A DNA stretch of 64,000 nucleotides, taken from NCBI GenBank assembly GCA_964577975.1, contig CAZOBB010000068.1, positions 4,097-68,096 of the forward strand. The letters are read 5' to 3'. The notes under the pieces are model-generated. The model saw nothing but the letters and a program-made list of their open reading frames with translations. It was not told the origin of the DNA and searched no databases. Positions 51,123 to 60,223 of the stretch are shown piece after piece (positions within the stretch are counted from its first letter, which is position 1; each line of letters opens with the position of its first letter). The translations under genes were made by a program, and so were the position numbers. Origin of the DNA: JAOZMY01 sp964577975. Lineage in GTDB: Bacteria > Desulfobacterota > S145-22.

Positions 51123-51937
51123 CACGAAAGAAACTAATCCTCCATGGCGCCCTTTTTATCTTGACCTTCCTTTCTACCTATTTCGTTGCCGGAATCTGGT
51201 ATGCCGTGCCGCTCATGACGATTCTTCTTTGCCATGAGATGGGACATTACGTGATGAGCCGCTTTTATGGAGTCGAGGCAACGTTGCCGTTTTTCATTCC
51301 TTTTCCCTTTTCTCCTTTTGGGACATTCGGGGCGATCATTAAGATGAAAGGATGGATTCCAAGCCGCCGGGCCCTTTTCGATATTGGGGCAGGAGGGCCG
51401 CTTGCCGGGCTCGTTTTGACGCTTCCGGCCATCTATTTCGGCTTGAAGATGTCGACAATCGTTCCCATCTCTGCCGTCCGTGGAGAGGGATTGGTTCTGG
51501 GGGATAGCCTTCTTTTCAAGGGATTGGAATATCTGGCATTGGGACCCCTTCCAAAAGGGCACGACGTGGTGCTGCATCCCTTGGCCTATGCCGGATGGGT
51601 CGGATTGTTCGTGACGGCTCTCAACCTCCTTCCCATAGGACAGTTGGACGGCGGACACGTTGTGTATGCCCTTCTCGGCCCCAAAAGTCTGAAGGTTTAT
51701 CGGGTGGCGATTCTCCTCTTTGCCCTTTACGCCCTTTTCTTCAATCCAGGTTGGGTCATCTTGGTGGTCCTCCTCTTCTTTTTCGGATTGAAACATCCCT
51801 CACCCCTCGATGATGAGACCCCCCTGGATCGAGGACGCATGATACTTGGGATTGGAATGCTCCTTATTTTTTTCAGTTCCTTCATGCCAGCTCCTTTTCC
51901 GGAATTGGCAAAGGAATTGGGGGGACTCATGGGGTGA
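51119..51937 (+). CDS. Site-2-protease-type M50 membrane metalloprotease
   Basis: Intramembrane zinc protease of 272 residues. The catalytic HExxH reads LLCHEMGHYVMSRFYG, and the second metal-ligand motif is NLLPIGQLDGGHVVYALLG. About six to seven hydrophobic segments; the GAGGPLAGLVL block is typical of the short S2P group that lacks a PDZ domain. FFIPFPFSPFGTFGAIIKMKG resembles plant EGY-like and bacterial YwhC-like proteases. No anti-sigma factor gene is nearby, so the substrate is unknown. ATGA overlaps join it to pncC and, as GTGA, to rimO. Confidence 0.9.
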   Translation: MTRKKLILHGALFILTFLSTYFVAGIWYAVPLMTILLCHEMGHYVMSRFYGVEATLPFFIPFPFSPFGTFGAIIKMKGWIPSRRALFDIGAGGPLAGLVLTLPAIYFGLKMSTIVPISAVRGEGLVLGDSLLFKGLEYLALGPLPKGHDVVLHPLAYAGWVGLFVTALNLLPIGQLDGGHVVYALLGPKSLKVYRVAILLFALYALFFNPGWVILVVLLFFFGLKHPSPLDDETPLDRGRMILGIGMLLIFFSSFMPAPFPELAKELGGLMG

Positions 51938-53295
51938 GAAAAGAGGAGGGAACGTTCTGTTTTTACAGTCTAGGTTGCCCTAAAAACCTTGTCGATTCGG
52001 AATGGCTCATCGGGGCTTTGCAACGGGTTGGGTGGCGTGTTACGGATAATCCTACGGAGGCCGATGTGGTGTTCGTTAACACGTGCTCTTTTATTGAGCC
52101 GGCGGTTTCGGAATCGATAGACACGATTCTGTCCCTGCGTGAAATCGCCCCCCAAGCCCGATTGGTAGTGACGGGATGCCTTCCCCTTCGTTATGGGAAG
52201 AAGCTAAAAAAGCTTTTACCTGAAGTAACCGTTTTTTTCCTTTCTCGAAGGATGGAAGAGGTAGGGGCCGAGACCCTAATGGAGATTCTTCGGGGAGATG
52301 GGTGGCTATCCCATGTTCCCGGATCTTCCTCGTCCCGCCATCGGATAGAACGGGCTTTGTCGACACCGTTTTATACCGCCTATGTGAAGATAGCCGATGG
52401 ATGTAATCGGCGATGCGCCTTCTGCACGCTTCCGGCTATTCGAGGAAGATACCATTCCCGCCCGGTGGAAGAAATCGTACGTGAAGTAGAAACGTTGGGG
52501 AGACGTGGTGTAAAGGAGATAATCCTCGTGGCTCAGGACACGGCGGCGTTTGGACGAGACTTGGGCGAGGATGTCACCCTTGCCCACCTTCTGGAACGTT
52601 TGGCGGGAGTTGAAGGAATCGAGTGGATAAAGCTGCTTTACCTTTATCCGGACGTGCGTCGGGTTGACCGCTCCTTCGTGGCGGCGATGGCACAGCATCC
52701 TACGGTCTGTCCCGTTGTGGACGTTCCAATTCAACATGCGGCTCCGGCTGTGTTGAAACGCATGAACCGCCCCGGGATTGACGCGATACGGCGAGTACTG
52801 GATCGGTTACGGACCATCCCAGAGATTCGCTTGCGCACCACGGTGTTGGTCGGGTTCCCGGGAGAGACGGAAGCGGATTTTGAGATTCTGCTGGATTTTA
52901 TTCGCGAGCAGGAGTTTTATAGTCTGGGAGTTTTCCCCTATTCGGACGAGGAGGGAACCCGGGCTTTTGGTTTTAACGGCAAAGTTCCGGAAGAGGTGAA
53001 GCAGGAACGCGTGCGGCTTCTAATGGAGGCGCAACAGGCCATTTCCCGTCGCCGGAATCGAGGGATGATAGGAAGGATATTTCCCGTCATTGTCGAGGGC
53101 TACCATGAGGAAACGGAACTTCTATTGCGGGGGCGAACGGCTTTCCAGTTTCCAGAAATCGATGGCTGTGTCCTCATCAATGAAGGAAAAGCCGAAGTGG
53201 GGACAATGGTGCCCGTTCGAATAACCGATGCGGGGGATTACGACCTTGTGGGAGAAATCGTGACCGATGTGGACTCATCGAAGAGGAAAGGATGA
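51934..53295 (+). CDS. rimO: Ribosomal protein S12 methylthiotransferase RimO
   Basis: Radical-SAM methylthiotransferase that modifies an Asp of S12, 453 residues. The N-terminal UPF0004 domain has SLGCPKNLVDSEWLIGAL, VNTCSFIEPAVSESI and TGCLPLRYG (three cluster cysteines). The radical SAM motif is DGCNRRCAFCTLPAIRG (CxxxCxxC), followed by EIILVAQDTAAFGRDL. The C-terminal TRAM domain holds GRTAFQFPEIDGCVLI and VPVRITDAGDYDLVGEI. CPKNL and the TRAM ending separate RimO from MiaB. GTG start with GGGGGG upstream; it overlaps the protease gene by 4 bases. Confidence 0.95.
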   Translation: MRKEEGTFCFYSLGCPKNLVDSEWLIGALQRVGWRVTDNPTEADVVFVNTCSFIEPAVSESIDTILSLREIAPQARLVVTGCLPLRYGKKLKKLLPEVTVFFLSRRMEEVGAETLMEILRGDGWLSHVPGSSSSRHRIERALSTPFYTAYVKIADGCNRRCAFCTLPAIRGRYHSRPVEEIVREVETLGRRGVKEIILVAQDTAAFGRDLGEDVTLAHLLERLAGVEGIEWIKLLYLYPDVRRVDRSFVAAMAQHPTVCPVVDVPIQHAAPAVLKRMNRPGIDAIRRVLDRLRTIPEIRLRTTVLVGFPGETEADFEILLDFIREQEFYSLGVFPYSDEEGTRAFGFNGKVPEEVKQERVRLLMEAQQAISRRRNRGMIGRIFPVIVEGYHEETELLLRGRTAFQFPEIDGCVLINEGKAEVGTMVPVRITDAGDYDLVGEIVTDVDSSKRKG

Positions 53296-53584
53296 GGAAA
53301 GATATGGATGGATACGTCTGGGGAGGTTGCTTTACTTTTTTATTCCCATCGTCAACTTCGTGATTTTCATTGTGACGGTCCTAGCCCTAGCCGGGAATTT
53401 TGTGGAAAGCGGTGCCTTTGCCGTTGGGGTGATCTTTCTTCCCATCATCTTTTCCCCATTTTGGTGTTTGGAGACGCTTCCTATCGAGGGTGAGGGAGAC
53501 TCGGAAAAAACTCTTCTCCCTTCCCTTCGCTATCTTCCTGAAAGGAGCGATGTGAGGTGCTCCTTGATCTTGTGGGAAAGATAG
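53267..53584 (+). CDS. Possible small membrane protein
   Basis: An open frame of 105 residues that overlaps the end of rimO and, by 55 bases, the end of the convergent trmB. It encodes two hydrophobic segments (LLYFFIPIVNFVIFIVTVLAL and AFAVGVIFLPIIFSPFWC), which is why I list it. Against it, the GTG start has no Shine-Dalgarno and the N-terminal part is read out of the rimO frame. The C-terminus may be chance coding opposite trmB. A later start near 53320 is possible. Treat as tentative. Confidence 0.35.
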   Translation: MWTHRRGKDEERYGWIRLGRLLYFFIPIVNFVIFIVTVLALAGNFVESGAFAVGVIFLPIIFSPFWCLETLPIEGEGDSEKTLLPSLRYLPERSDVRCSLILWER

Positions 53585-54681
53585 CGCTGGTTCAACCGGT
53601 CATCGTAGATAAGATGGGATGGCGTCTTGAGAAAGAGGACATTCCAACGAAATTGTCCTAGGGTCAGGACGGTATCGAGAAGGTCTTCGGACGGCCCTTT
53701 GTAAACGTCTTTGAAGACGCAGAGGAAATCGTCGGATTGAAGAATATCCCCACTGGAGAATTCGAGACGGGTGGCGATTTCGAAGGACGAGGGAAAGAGC
53801 TGGTCATCGTTTTTCGCGAAAGGATAGGGATGCTCCGTGCGCCGGAAGACGAACTGGACGATCTGCCGGCCTTGGGCGCGCCATTTCCTTTCATATTTCG
53901 TGGGAAAGGGGAGTGTGGCATTTTCGACCTCATGAGCGAGCTTAAAAAGGTGGGTTTCTGAAAACAGTTGGCGGGTGTAGTCGGCGTAGTCGTGGTGGTC
54001 GGTCGTGAAGTGAAGACTTCCTGACGGTTTGAGGACACGGGCGAAATTGGGGATGCTTTCGGCGGAAATGAGGCGGCGTTTGAGATAGCGCTTTTTCTCC
54101 CAAGGATCGGGGAAGTGGATGAAAATGTGGTCGAAACAGGTGGGGGGGAAATGATAACGGAGAAGATACCGGGCGTCGCTGCGGACAAAGAAGATATTGG
54201 TAAGCTGAGCCCTAGCCGCTTTCCGTAAGGCTTTCCGAATGGTAAAACCGTTGATCTCTGCGCCCACGTGAAGGGTGTGGGGGGCTCTGAAAGCGTGTTC
54301 GCAGAGAAAAGCTCCATTCCCAGTACCGATCTCGAAGATTTTGGGCTGAGGGATCGTCCAGTCGAAGGCGTAAAGTTGCTTTTCGTCCAAAAGCCTCTCC
54401 AAACCGATGTCCGGCTTGAGGCGGTTGCCTAGATTGCTTTGAAGAATGTGAACCCCAAGTTGTTGGGCCGCCGTGAGGAGGATTTCTTTGTGCCGCGTCA
54501 GAATGAGGTCGATGGGGGTGGTGAGAAGGGAGAGGCGGAGAAGTCCATTGCGAAGGGGATGAATCTTGACAAAATAGGGACGTTCCGGGGTGACGATGCG
54601 GATGAGTTCGAAAGGCTCACGATCGTGTTTCCACCGGGGGGAGGGGAAATTCACGGGTTTTGTCGTATAGAGATGTGGCAT
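53530..54681 (-). CDS. trmB: tRNA (guanine-N7-)-methyltransferase, long form
   Basis: SAM-dependent methyltransferase that makes m7G46 in tRNA. The SAM-binding motif is IFEIGTGNGAFLCEHA, followed by GAEINGFTIRKALRKA, FVRSDARYLL, and the signature FIHFPDPWEKKRYLKRRLI and HFTTDHHDYADYTRQLF (in parts). At 383 residues it is much longer than E. coli TrmB (about 240). The extra N-terminal portion of about 125 residues (IRIVTPERPYFVKIHPLRNG) and a C-terminal extension resemble the long TrmB of epsilonproteobacteria and Aquificales. GGAGAAGGG precedes the ATG. It is a single-gene unit convergent with rimO. Confidence 0.92.
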   Translation of the reverse strand: MPHLYTTKPVNFPSPRWKHDREPFELIRIVTPERPYFVKIHPLRNGLLRLSLLTTPIDLILTRHKEILLTAAQQLGVHILQSNLGNRLKPDIGLERLLDEKQLYAFDWTIPQPKIFEIGTGNGAFLCEHAFRAPHTLHVGAEINGFTIRKALRKAARAQLTNIFFVRSDARYLLRYHFPPTCFDHIFIHFPDPWEKKRYLKRRLISAESIPNFARVLKPSGSLHFTTDHHDYADYTRQLFSETHLFKLAHEVENATLPFPTKYERKWRAQGRQIVQFVFRRTEHPYPFAKNDDQLFPSSFEIATRLEFSSGDILQSDDFLCVFKDVYKGPSEDLLDTVLTLGQFRWNVLFLKTPSHLIYDDRLNQRYLSHKIKEHLTSLLSGR

Positions 54682-54708
54682 GACCCTTCTCCCTTTTTGT
54701 TTGGTGGT

Positions 54709-54725
54709 GTATTTTCTGAAAATAC
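54709..54725. promoter_or_regulatory. Perfect 17-base palindrome in trmB-kup intergenic region
   Basis: GTATTTTC-T-GAAAATAC, a perfect 8-1-8 inverted repeat about 27 bases upstream of trmB and 150 bases upstream of kup. Its size and position suit a dimeric regulator's operator. No regulator gene adjoins it. Confidence 0.4.
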
Positions 54726-54872
54726 GAGAGATTTGGCAAGGGTAACTTTACGCGTGAAAAGGATTTTGTTAGTAAAGTGGTATGAACCGGGAAGAAGGGT
54801 TTGGGATGGGGAAACTTTCGGTGAAAAGAGAAATCAGGTTTGGACGGATCCAGACAACGTGAGGAGGATGGG

Positions 54873-56762
54873 ATGACAACCGAACATTCCGGAGACAATG
54901 ATAAAAAGCATCTAATGACCCTTTCCATTGCGGCGTTGGGTGTGGTCTTTGGCGACATCGGAACCAGCCCTCTGTATGCCATCCGGGAGTGTTTCTACGG
55001 GGATTTCGGAATCGCCGTGACGCCCGCCAACGTGCTGGGGGTTCTGTCCCTGATTTTCTGGTCACTTATTTTGGTGGTTTCGATCAAGTATCTCAGTTTC
55101 ATCCTCCGGGCGGACAACAACGGGGAAGGGGGGATCATCGCCCTGACCTCTTTGATCCGCCCGCGCGGTTTGATGAAGATGGAGGGAAAGTGGGTCCTCG
55201 TGGCGATCGGGGTTTTCGGCGCCTGCCTCCTCTACGGGGACGGGATGATTACGCCCGCCATTTCCGTGATGAGCGCCATCGAGGGGATGGGGGTCATCAC
55301 GCACAAGCTGGACCCCTACATCCTGCCCGTGACGGTTCTGATCCTCGCGGGGCTCTTCATGCTCCAGCCCCGTGGCACGGGGAGCGTGGGGGCCCTTTTC
55401 GGTCCCGTGATTTTTGTCTGGTTTTGCACACTGGGGGTGCTGGGTTTTGCCCAAGTCGTTAAAAATCCCGCCATCTTTCATGCCCTGCTTCCCTGGCACG
55501 GGATCGACTTCCTCCTCCGGAACCGCGTGCACGGCTTTCTCGTCCTGGGGGCGGTATTCCTGGTTGTGACGGGAGCGGAGGCCCTCTATGCCGACATGGG
55601 CCATTTCGGGAAACGGCCCATCCGCCTGGTCTGGACGGTGCTGGTGCTTCCCGCGCTGCTGCTCAACTACTTCGGTCAGGGGGCGGTGCTGCTGGTGAAT
55701 CCCCAGGCGGCCAACGACCCCTTTTACGCCATCGTTCCTTCCTGGGGAATGATTCCCATGGTATTTCTCGCGACGGCCGCCACGATCATCGCCTCGCAGG
55801 CGGTGATTTCGGGTTCCTTTTCCCTCACGCGCCAGGCGGTCCAGCTCGGGTATCTGCCAAGGATCAAGATCGTGCACACCTCCGCCAAGCAGATAGGGCA
55901 GATCTACGTGCCCCTCGTCAACTGGGTGCTGATGATCTGCACGATCAGCCTCGCGCTGGGATTCCACTCCTCCAGCAAGCTGGCGGCGGCCTACGGCGTG
56001 GCGGTGACCTCCACCATGCTGATCTCCACCATCCTCTTTTTCGTGGTGGCGAAGGAGAAGTGGAAGTGGTCTCCCGTGTGGATGACCGTATTTCTGGGAT
56101 TTTTCCTCGTGATCGACATCTCCTTCTTCGCGGCGAATATCAGCAAGATCTTCCACGGGGCGTGGTTTCCTCTCGTGATCGGCGGGATGGTGTTCACCGT
56201 GATGATTACCTGGAAACAAGGCAGGGAGATGTTGTGGTCTCGGTTACGGCGTCGGGCCATGACGATGGAAAAATTTCTTGAATCTATCAGCAAGGATCCC
56301 CCTCTCCGGGTGGAAGGCCAGGCGGTTTTTTTGACGGGGAATCCGGACATGGTGCCGGTGGCCCTGCTGCACAATCTCAAGCACAATAAGGTGATGCATA
56401 ATAACGTCGCCTTCCTCAACTTCCGGACCCGAGAGATCCCTCGGGTTCCCAACGACGAGAAGGTGGAGATCACGAAATTGGGGGGCGGTTTTTACAAGAT
56501 CATCGCTTACTACGGTTTCATGGAGGACCCCAGGATCAAGCACATCTTCTCCCTGGCCAAAGGGAAAGGTCTCGATTTCGATCCGGACAAGATCAGTTAC
56601 TTTCTCGGCCGTGAGAAACTGACCGTCAGCCGGAAACCGGGGATGTGGCGATGGCGGATCAAGCTGTTTTCCTTCATGTCGCGCAACGCGTTGGAGGCAT
56701 CCGACTTTTTCAAAATTCCTGGATCGCAGATTATTGAGTTAGGGGTGACGCTTGAAATTTAG
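54873..56762 (+). CDS. kup: Low-affinity potassium transporter Kup
   Basis: Proton-coupled K+ uptake protein, 629 residues. It has ALGVVFGDIGTSPLYAIRECF (read in two parts), SIKYLSFILRADNNGEGGIIAL, YGDGMITPAISVMSAIEG, GHFGKRPIRLVW, LNYFGQGAVLLVNPQA, SQAVISGSFSLTRQAVQLGYLP (in parts), about twelve membrane segments, and a C-terminal cytoplasmic domain (ending SQIIELGVTLEI). ATG 54873 follows GAGGATGGG. The gene is visibly richer in G+C than its neighbours, with many G/C third positions: bases 55201-55260 have 40 of 60 G+C against 25 of 60 at 57001-57060. This suggests acquisition from a GC-richer genome. Confidence 0.95.
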   Translation: MTTEHSGDNDKKHLMTLSIAALGVVFGDIGTSPLYAIRECFYGDFGIAVTPANVLGVLSLIFWSLILVVSIKYLSFILRADNNGEGGIIALTSLIRPRGLMKMEGKWVLVAIGVFGACLLYGDGMITPAISVMSAIEGMGVITHKLDPYILPVTVLILAGLFMLQPRGTGSVGALFGPVIFVWFCTLGVLGFAQVVKNPAIFHALLPWHGIDFLLRNRVHGFLVLGAVFLVVTGAEALYADMGHFGKRPIRLVWTVLVLPALLLNYFGQGAVLLVNPQAANDPFYAIVPSWGMIPMVFLATAATIIASQAVISGSFSLTRQAVQLGYLPRIKIVHTSAKQIGQIYVPLVNWVLMICTISLALGFHSSSKLAAAYGVAVTSTMLISTILFFVVAKEKWKWSPVWMTVFLGFFLVIDISFFAANISKIFHGAWFPLVIGGMVFTVMITWKQGREMLWSRLRRRAMTMEKFLESISKDPPLRVEGQAVFLTGNPDMVPVALLHNLKHNKVMHNNVAFLNFRTREIPRVPNDEKVEITKLGGGFYKIIAYYGFMEDPRIKHIFSLAKGKGLDFDPDKISYFLGREKLTVSRKPGMWRWRIKLFSFMSRNALEASDFFKIPGSQIIELGVTLEI

Positions 56763-56827
56763 CTCAACCGCTGAAAGGTTTTTCTAGGTGCTTGATTTTC
56801 AGGGAGATTTGCGTTTTATTAACTTTC

Positions 56828-58738
56828 ATGAAGTCTTTTTCGGATCGTCTGTTTTTCTCCCAACGGAGTCGGAAACGTTGGATGGCTTTTGCTGTACTGG
56901 GCGGAATAGTCTATGTGATAATCCTATGGCAGACGAGGATTTGGACGCTGAAATTCGAAATGCAGCGTATCAAACGAACGTCGCGGGAGTCTTTGAATGT
57001 TTACGTCGGGGATTTAAAAAGTGAGCTGGATAAGTTCAAGACGTTACCGTTGATCTTGTCCCGCGACCCCCTGTTCGTCGAGCTTGTAGCCCATCCCTTT
57101 TCAGAAAAGCAACGGAAGGTTGTCAATTTCGAGCTGGAGCGGATTAATGCTTTGGCTGAGACATCGGCCATTTATATCTTAAATCGGCAGGGAGTTACTA
57201 TCGCCTCCAGCAATTGGCGAGGTCCCGTTTCGTTTATCGGGGAGGATTTGAGTTTCCGTCCCTACTATCGGCAAGCCATCAAAGGGAAACCAGGGCACTA
57301 TTTTGCTCTTGGAACCACCTCCAAAATTCGCGGCTACTATTTCTCTGCTCCCATACTATACAAGGGACGTGTGGCGGGAGTTATCGTCGTCAAGGTTCAA
57401 ATGCGGCGTCTGGAGGAGAACTGGTCTAAGGGATCGGAAAAGGTGGTTGTGACGGACCGATACGGTGTAATCTTCATTACTAGTTACGCCCCTTGGAAAT
57501 TTTGTACCCTCGGACCCCTGGATAAAAAGACTACGGAAATCCTCCGGAGGAGCCGGCGATATGGAAACTTTCATCCCCTCCACCTTTGCGAGACCCCTTT
57601 TCGGATTCGAAAGGGAGGAATGTTGATTCGTATTCAAGCGTCGATGCTCCCCGAGGAGGAACGTCCTCGGAAAGGAAGGGTGACGAGTATTCCTTTTCTC
57701 CTCTTGTCTCAAGAAATGCCCGAGGCGGGATGGACCGTTCATATTCTTTCCAATCTTTCCCGAGTCGATGAGAGGGTTAGGGATATGGTCCTCCTTACAG
57801 GTTCGATGTTGTTGACCATTTTCCTCGCGTGCCTGTTGCTCTATCATAGACGGCATGCCAGATTGGAACGCCAGTTGCTGGAAAAACGTTCCAGGGAAGC
57901 CCTAGAAGAGGCCAACAGGATGTTGGAGGAGCGGGTTCGTTCCAGGACGCGTGAGCTGACGGAGATCAACGAACGTTTGAGGGCAGAGATTGAAGAGAGA
58001 AAGCGCACTGAAGCAGAGCTGAGGGCAACCCAAGAGGGGTTGATCCAAGCTGGAAAATTGGCGGCAATTGGACAGATGGCGGCAGGGATTACCCATGAGA
58101 TCAATCAGCCCCTGTCAGCCATCCGGATGTATACGGATAATGCTATTGTGTTTCTCGAGCGAGGACAGCTCCACGATGTCAGGAAGAATTTGAAGAGCAT
58201 AGCAGAGCTTGCCGGGAAGATGACCGAGATCTCGCGCCATTTGAAATCATTTGCCCGGAAGTCACGGGGGGAGAATGTTCCTGTACCGATCAAACGGGTA
58301 TTAGAGGGGGCGTTGATCCTCTTGGAAACCCGGATTCGTGAATTGGGGGTTCGAATCGATTGGAAAGACAAGGAGTACGAGGAGGATCTGCTGGTGTGGG
58401 GCGACCAGGTGCGCCTGGAGCAAGTGATGGTCAATGTGCTCAGGAACAGCCTGGATGCCGTTTCCCAGTCTTCCGAGCGAAAGATCGAAATTATGATTCG
58501 TCCCTCGGATGACAGAATCGTGATTGTGGTCCGGGATTCTGGGCCGGGAATTGCTCCGGACGATCTGGAACGGTTATTTGAACCATTTTTTAGCCGAAAA
58601 CAGGATGGAAAGGGGTTGGGGTTGGGATTGTCTCTTTCCTTGGCGATCGTAAAAGATTTCGGAGGGACGATACGGATGGCTAATCATCCGGCAGGGGGAG
58701 CGATGACGACAATCGAACTACGCCGTTGCGCGTTGTGA
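56828..58738 (+). CDS. DctB-like membrane sensor histidine kinase
   Basis: Sensor kinase of 636 residues with the DctB layout. TM1 is near the N-terminus (MAFAVLGGIVYVIILW). A periplasmic double-Cache-like region follows (about 40-325; GVTIASSNWRG, YRQAIKGKPGHYFALGTTSKIRGYYFSAP in parts). TM2 is MLLTIFLACLLLYH, then a coiled coil, then HisKA with the His in MAAGITHEINQPLSAIRMY. HATPase_c has NVLRNSLDAVSQ, DSGPGIAPDDLERLFEPFFSRK (in parts) and GKGLGLGLSLSLAI. ATG 56828 has no Shine-Dalgarno; the in-frame TTG at 56792 is the alternative. It is directly followed by a DctD-type regulator. Such pairs sense C4-dicarboxylates or acidic amino acids. Confidence 0.88.
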   Translation: MKSFSDRLFFSQRSRKRWMAFAVLGGIVYVIILWQTRIWTLKFEMQRIKRTSRESLNVYVGDLKSELDKFKTLPLILSRDPLFVELVAHPFSEKQRKVVNFELERINALAETSAIYILNRQGVTIASSNWRGPVSFIGEDLSFRPYYRQAIKGKPGHYFALGTTSKIRGYYFSAPILYKGRVAGVIVVKVQMRRLEENWSKGSEKVVVTDRYGVIFITSYAPWKFCTLGPLDKKTTEILRRSRRYGNFHPLHLCETPFRIRKGGMLIRIQASMLPEEERPRKGRVTSIPFLLLSQEMPEAGWTVHILSNLSRVDERVRDMVLLTGSMLLTIFLACLLLYHRRHARLERQLLEKRSREALEEANRMLEERVRSRTRELTEINERLRAEIEERKRTEAELRATQEGLIQAGKLAAIGQMAAGITHEINQPLSAIRMYTDNAIVFLERGQLHDVRKNLKSIAELAGKMTEISRHLKSFARKSRGENVPVPIKRVLEGALILLETRIRELGVRIDWKDKEYEEDLLVWGDQVRLEQVMVNVLRNSLDAVSQSSERKIEIMIRPSDDRIVIVVRDSGPGIAPDDLERLFEPFFSRKQDGKGLGLGLSLSLAIVKDFGGTIRMANHPAGGAMTTIELRRCAL

Positions 58739-58752
58739 AAAGGGAACAAGCG

Positions 58753-60099
58753 ATGGAAGGTAAGAGGGGATCCGTCATCTTTGTCGACGATGACGAGCAT
58801 GTGTGCCGGGCCGTTGAGCAGACTCTCAAACTGGCGGGGTACGATGTGATTACTTTTCGAGACCCACGTCAAGCAATGAAGGTGATTTCCCAAGATTGGC
58901 CTGGCATCTTGCTTACGGATGTGAAAATGCCCGGAATCGACGGTTTTTTTCTTTTAGAGTGGACGATTCGACAAGATCGAGATCTACCTGTTCTCCTCGT
59001 TACAGGTCATGGAGACATCAGCATGGCTGTGGAGGCTATGCGAAAAGGTGCCTACGATTTCATAGAAAAACCGATATCGGCGGAAAGGCTCGTGGAGGTT
59101 GTCGCCCGGGCCATGGAAAAGCGTCGGCTTATCATGTATAACCGGAAACTTCGTGCGCAAGTGGCGCGTCAGGATGGGCTTGAGTCGGTAATTCTCGGTC
59201 GAAGTGAGGCGATCACGAGGTTACGAGAGAAGATTCATGCCATCGCTGATGCTCATGTGGACGTGCTTGTGATTGGGGAGACGGGGACGGGAAAGGAGCT
59301 TGTTGCCCGGTGTTTGCATCGTTACAGCAACCGGAGAGAGCGTCCGTTTGTAGCGATCAATTGTGGGGCAATACCGGAATCGATCATTGAGAACGAACTT
59401 TTTGGACATGAACCTGGTGCATTCACGGGTGCCGACCGTTTGTATATGGGTAAGTTCGAGCAAGCCGATGGCGGAACTCTGTTTCTCGACGAGATCGAGT
59501 CGATGCCGTTAAACCTACAAGTCAGGCTGTTGAGGGTCTTGCAGGAGCGATCCATAGAGAGATTGGGTGGCAGCAAGACGATCCAGCTGGATCTCCGTGT
59601 GATTGCAGCTACTAAACGTGACTTACGGGAGGCCAGCGAAAAGGGAGAGTTCCGAAGTGATCTCTATTATCGTTTAAGTGTGGCCAATCTTGTAATTCCT
59701 CCCCTGAGGGAACGGGTGGAAGACATACCCCCTCTCTTTTTCCATTTTTTGCACAAGGCGTCGGAGCGTCTTGGACGTCCGGCGCCGCAAGTCGACGAGA
59801 TTCGACTCCAACAACTCATGCGATATGCGTGGCCGGGGAATGTGCGGGAATTGCAGAACGTGGCAGAGCGGGTGGCCCTTGGGATAGATGATTTGGTGAG
59901 GATTGTGGATGTTGAAGGTGAAAATTCCGGGCGTTTTTTACAGGAGCGGTTGGATGCCTTTGAAAAGTATCTTATCGAAGAAGAACTCAAGCGACAAAAG
60001 GGGAATATCACAGCGGCTTACAAGGCCTTGGGGTTACCTAGGAAAACTTTTTACAACAAGATGAGAAAATACGGGCTGACGAAAAAGGACTATGTATAG
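58753..60099 (+). CDS. DctD-like sigma-54-dependent response regulator
   Basis: NtrC-family activator of 448 residues. The receiver (1-120) has VDDDE, Asp56 in LLTDVKMPGIDG, and KPISAERLVE. The AAA+ domain has Walker A GETGTGKELVARCLH, the sigma-54-contacting loop GAFTGADRLYMGKFE, Walker B GGTLFLDEIESMPL and RLSVANLVIPPLRERVEDIP (in parts). The C-terminal Fis-type helix-turn-helix is GNITAAYKALGLPRKTFYNK. ATG 58753 follows AAGGGAAC and lies 14 bases after the kinase stop. The likely target is the sigma-54 promoter at 60351-60367, ahead of the binding-protein/symporter operon. Confidence 0.93.
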   Translation: MEGKRGSVIFVDDDEHVCRAVEQTLKLAGYDVITFRDPRQAMKVISQDWPGILLTDVKMPGIDGFFLLEWTIRQDRDLPVLLVTGHGDISMAVEAMRKGAYDFIEKPISAERLVEVVARAMEKRRLIMYNRKLRAQVARQDGLESVILGRSEAITRLREKIHAIADAHVDVLVIGETGTGKELVARCLHRYSNRRERPFVAINCGAIPESIIENELFGHEPGAFTGADRLYMGKFEQADGGTLFLDEIESMPLNLQVRLLRVLQERSIERLGGSKTIQLDLRVIAATKRDLREASEKGEFRSDLYYRLSVANLVIPPLRERVEDIPPLFFHFLHKASERLGRPAPQVDEIRLQQLMRYAWPGNVRELQNVAERVALGIDDLVRIVDVEGENSGRFLQERLDAFEKYLIEEELKRQKGNITAAYKALGLPRKTFYNKMRKYGLTKKDYV

Positions 60100-60188
60100 A
60101 TTTTGTATAGTGTTTGCCGGTCTCGCGTAGAAGGCTGTTGGGAAATGGGCCATTTTTTACCCACGCCTTTTCGATGTATGTGTAATAA

Positions 60189-60223
60189 TTGGCCCGTTTC
60201 TGTCGAGTGGGCAGAAATGCCAA
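60189..60223. promoter_or_regulatory. Possible upstream activator site for the DctD-like regulator
   Basis: An imperfect inverted repeat: the outer arms TTGGC and GCCAA enclose TTTCTG and CAGAAA, with a 2-base length difference between arms. It lies about 130-160 bases upstream of the sigma-54 promoter, a normal distance for an enhancer site of an NtrC-type activator. The rest of 60100-60350 is noncoding with no other clear feature than the weak hairpin at 60259. Confidence 0.3.

Noticed and set aside
55062..56219. Antisense open frame of 385 codons opposite kup
   Set aside because: The translation is a His/Gly/Asp/Arg-rich string typical of the complement of a GC-rich membrane protein gene; kup on the plus strand has full family motifs.
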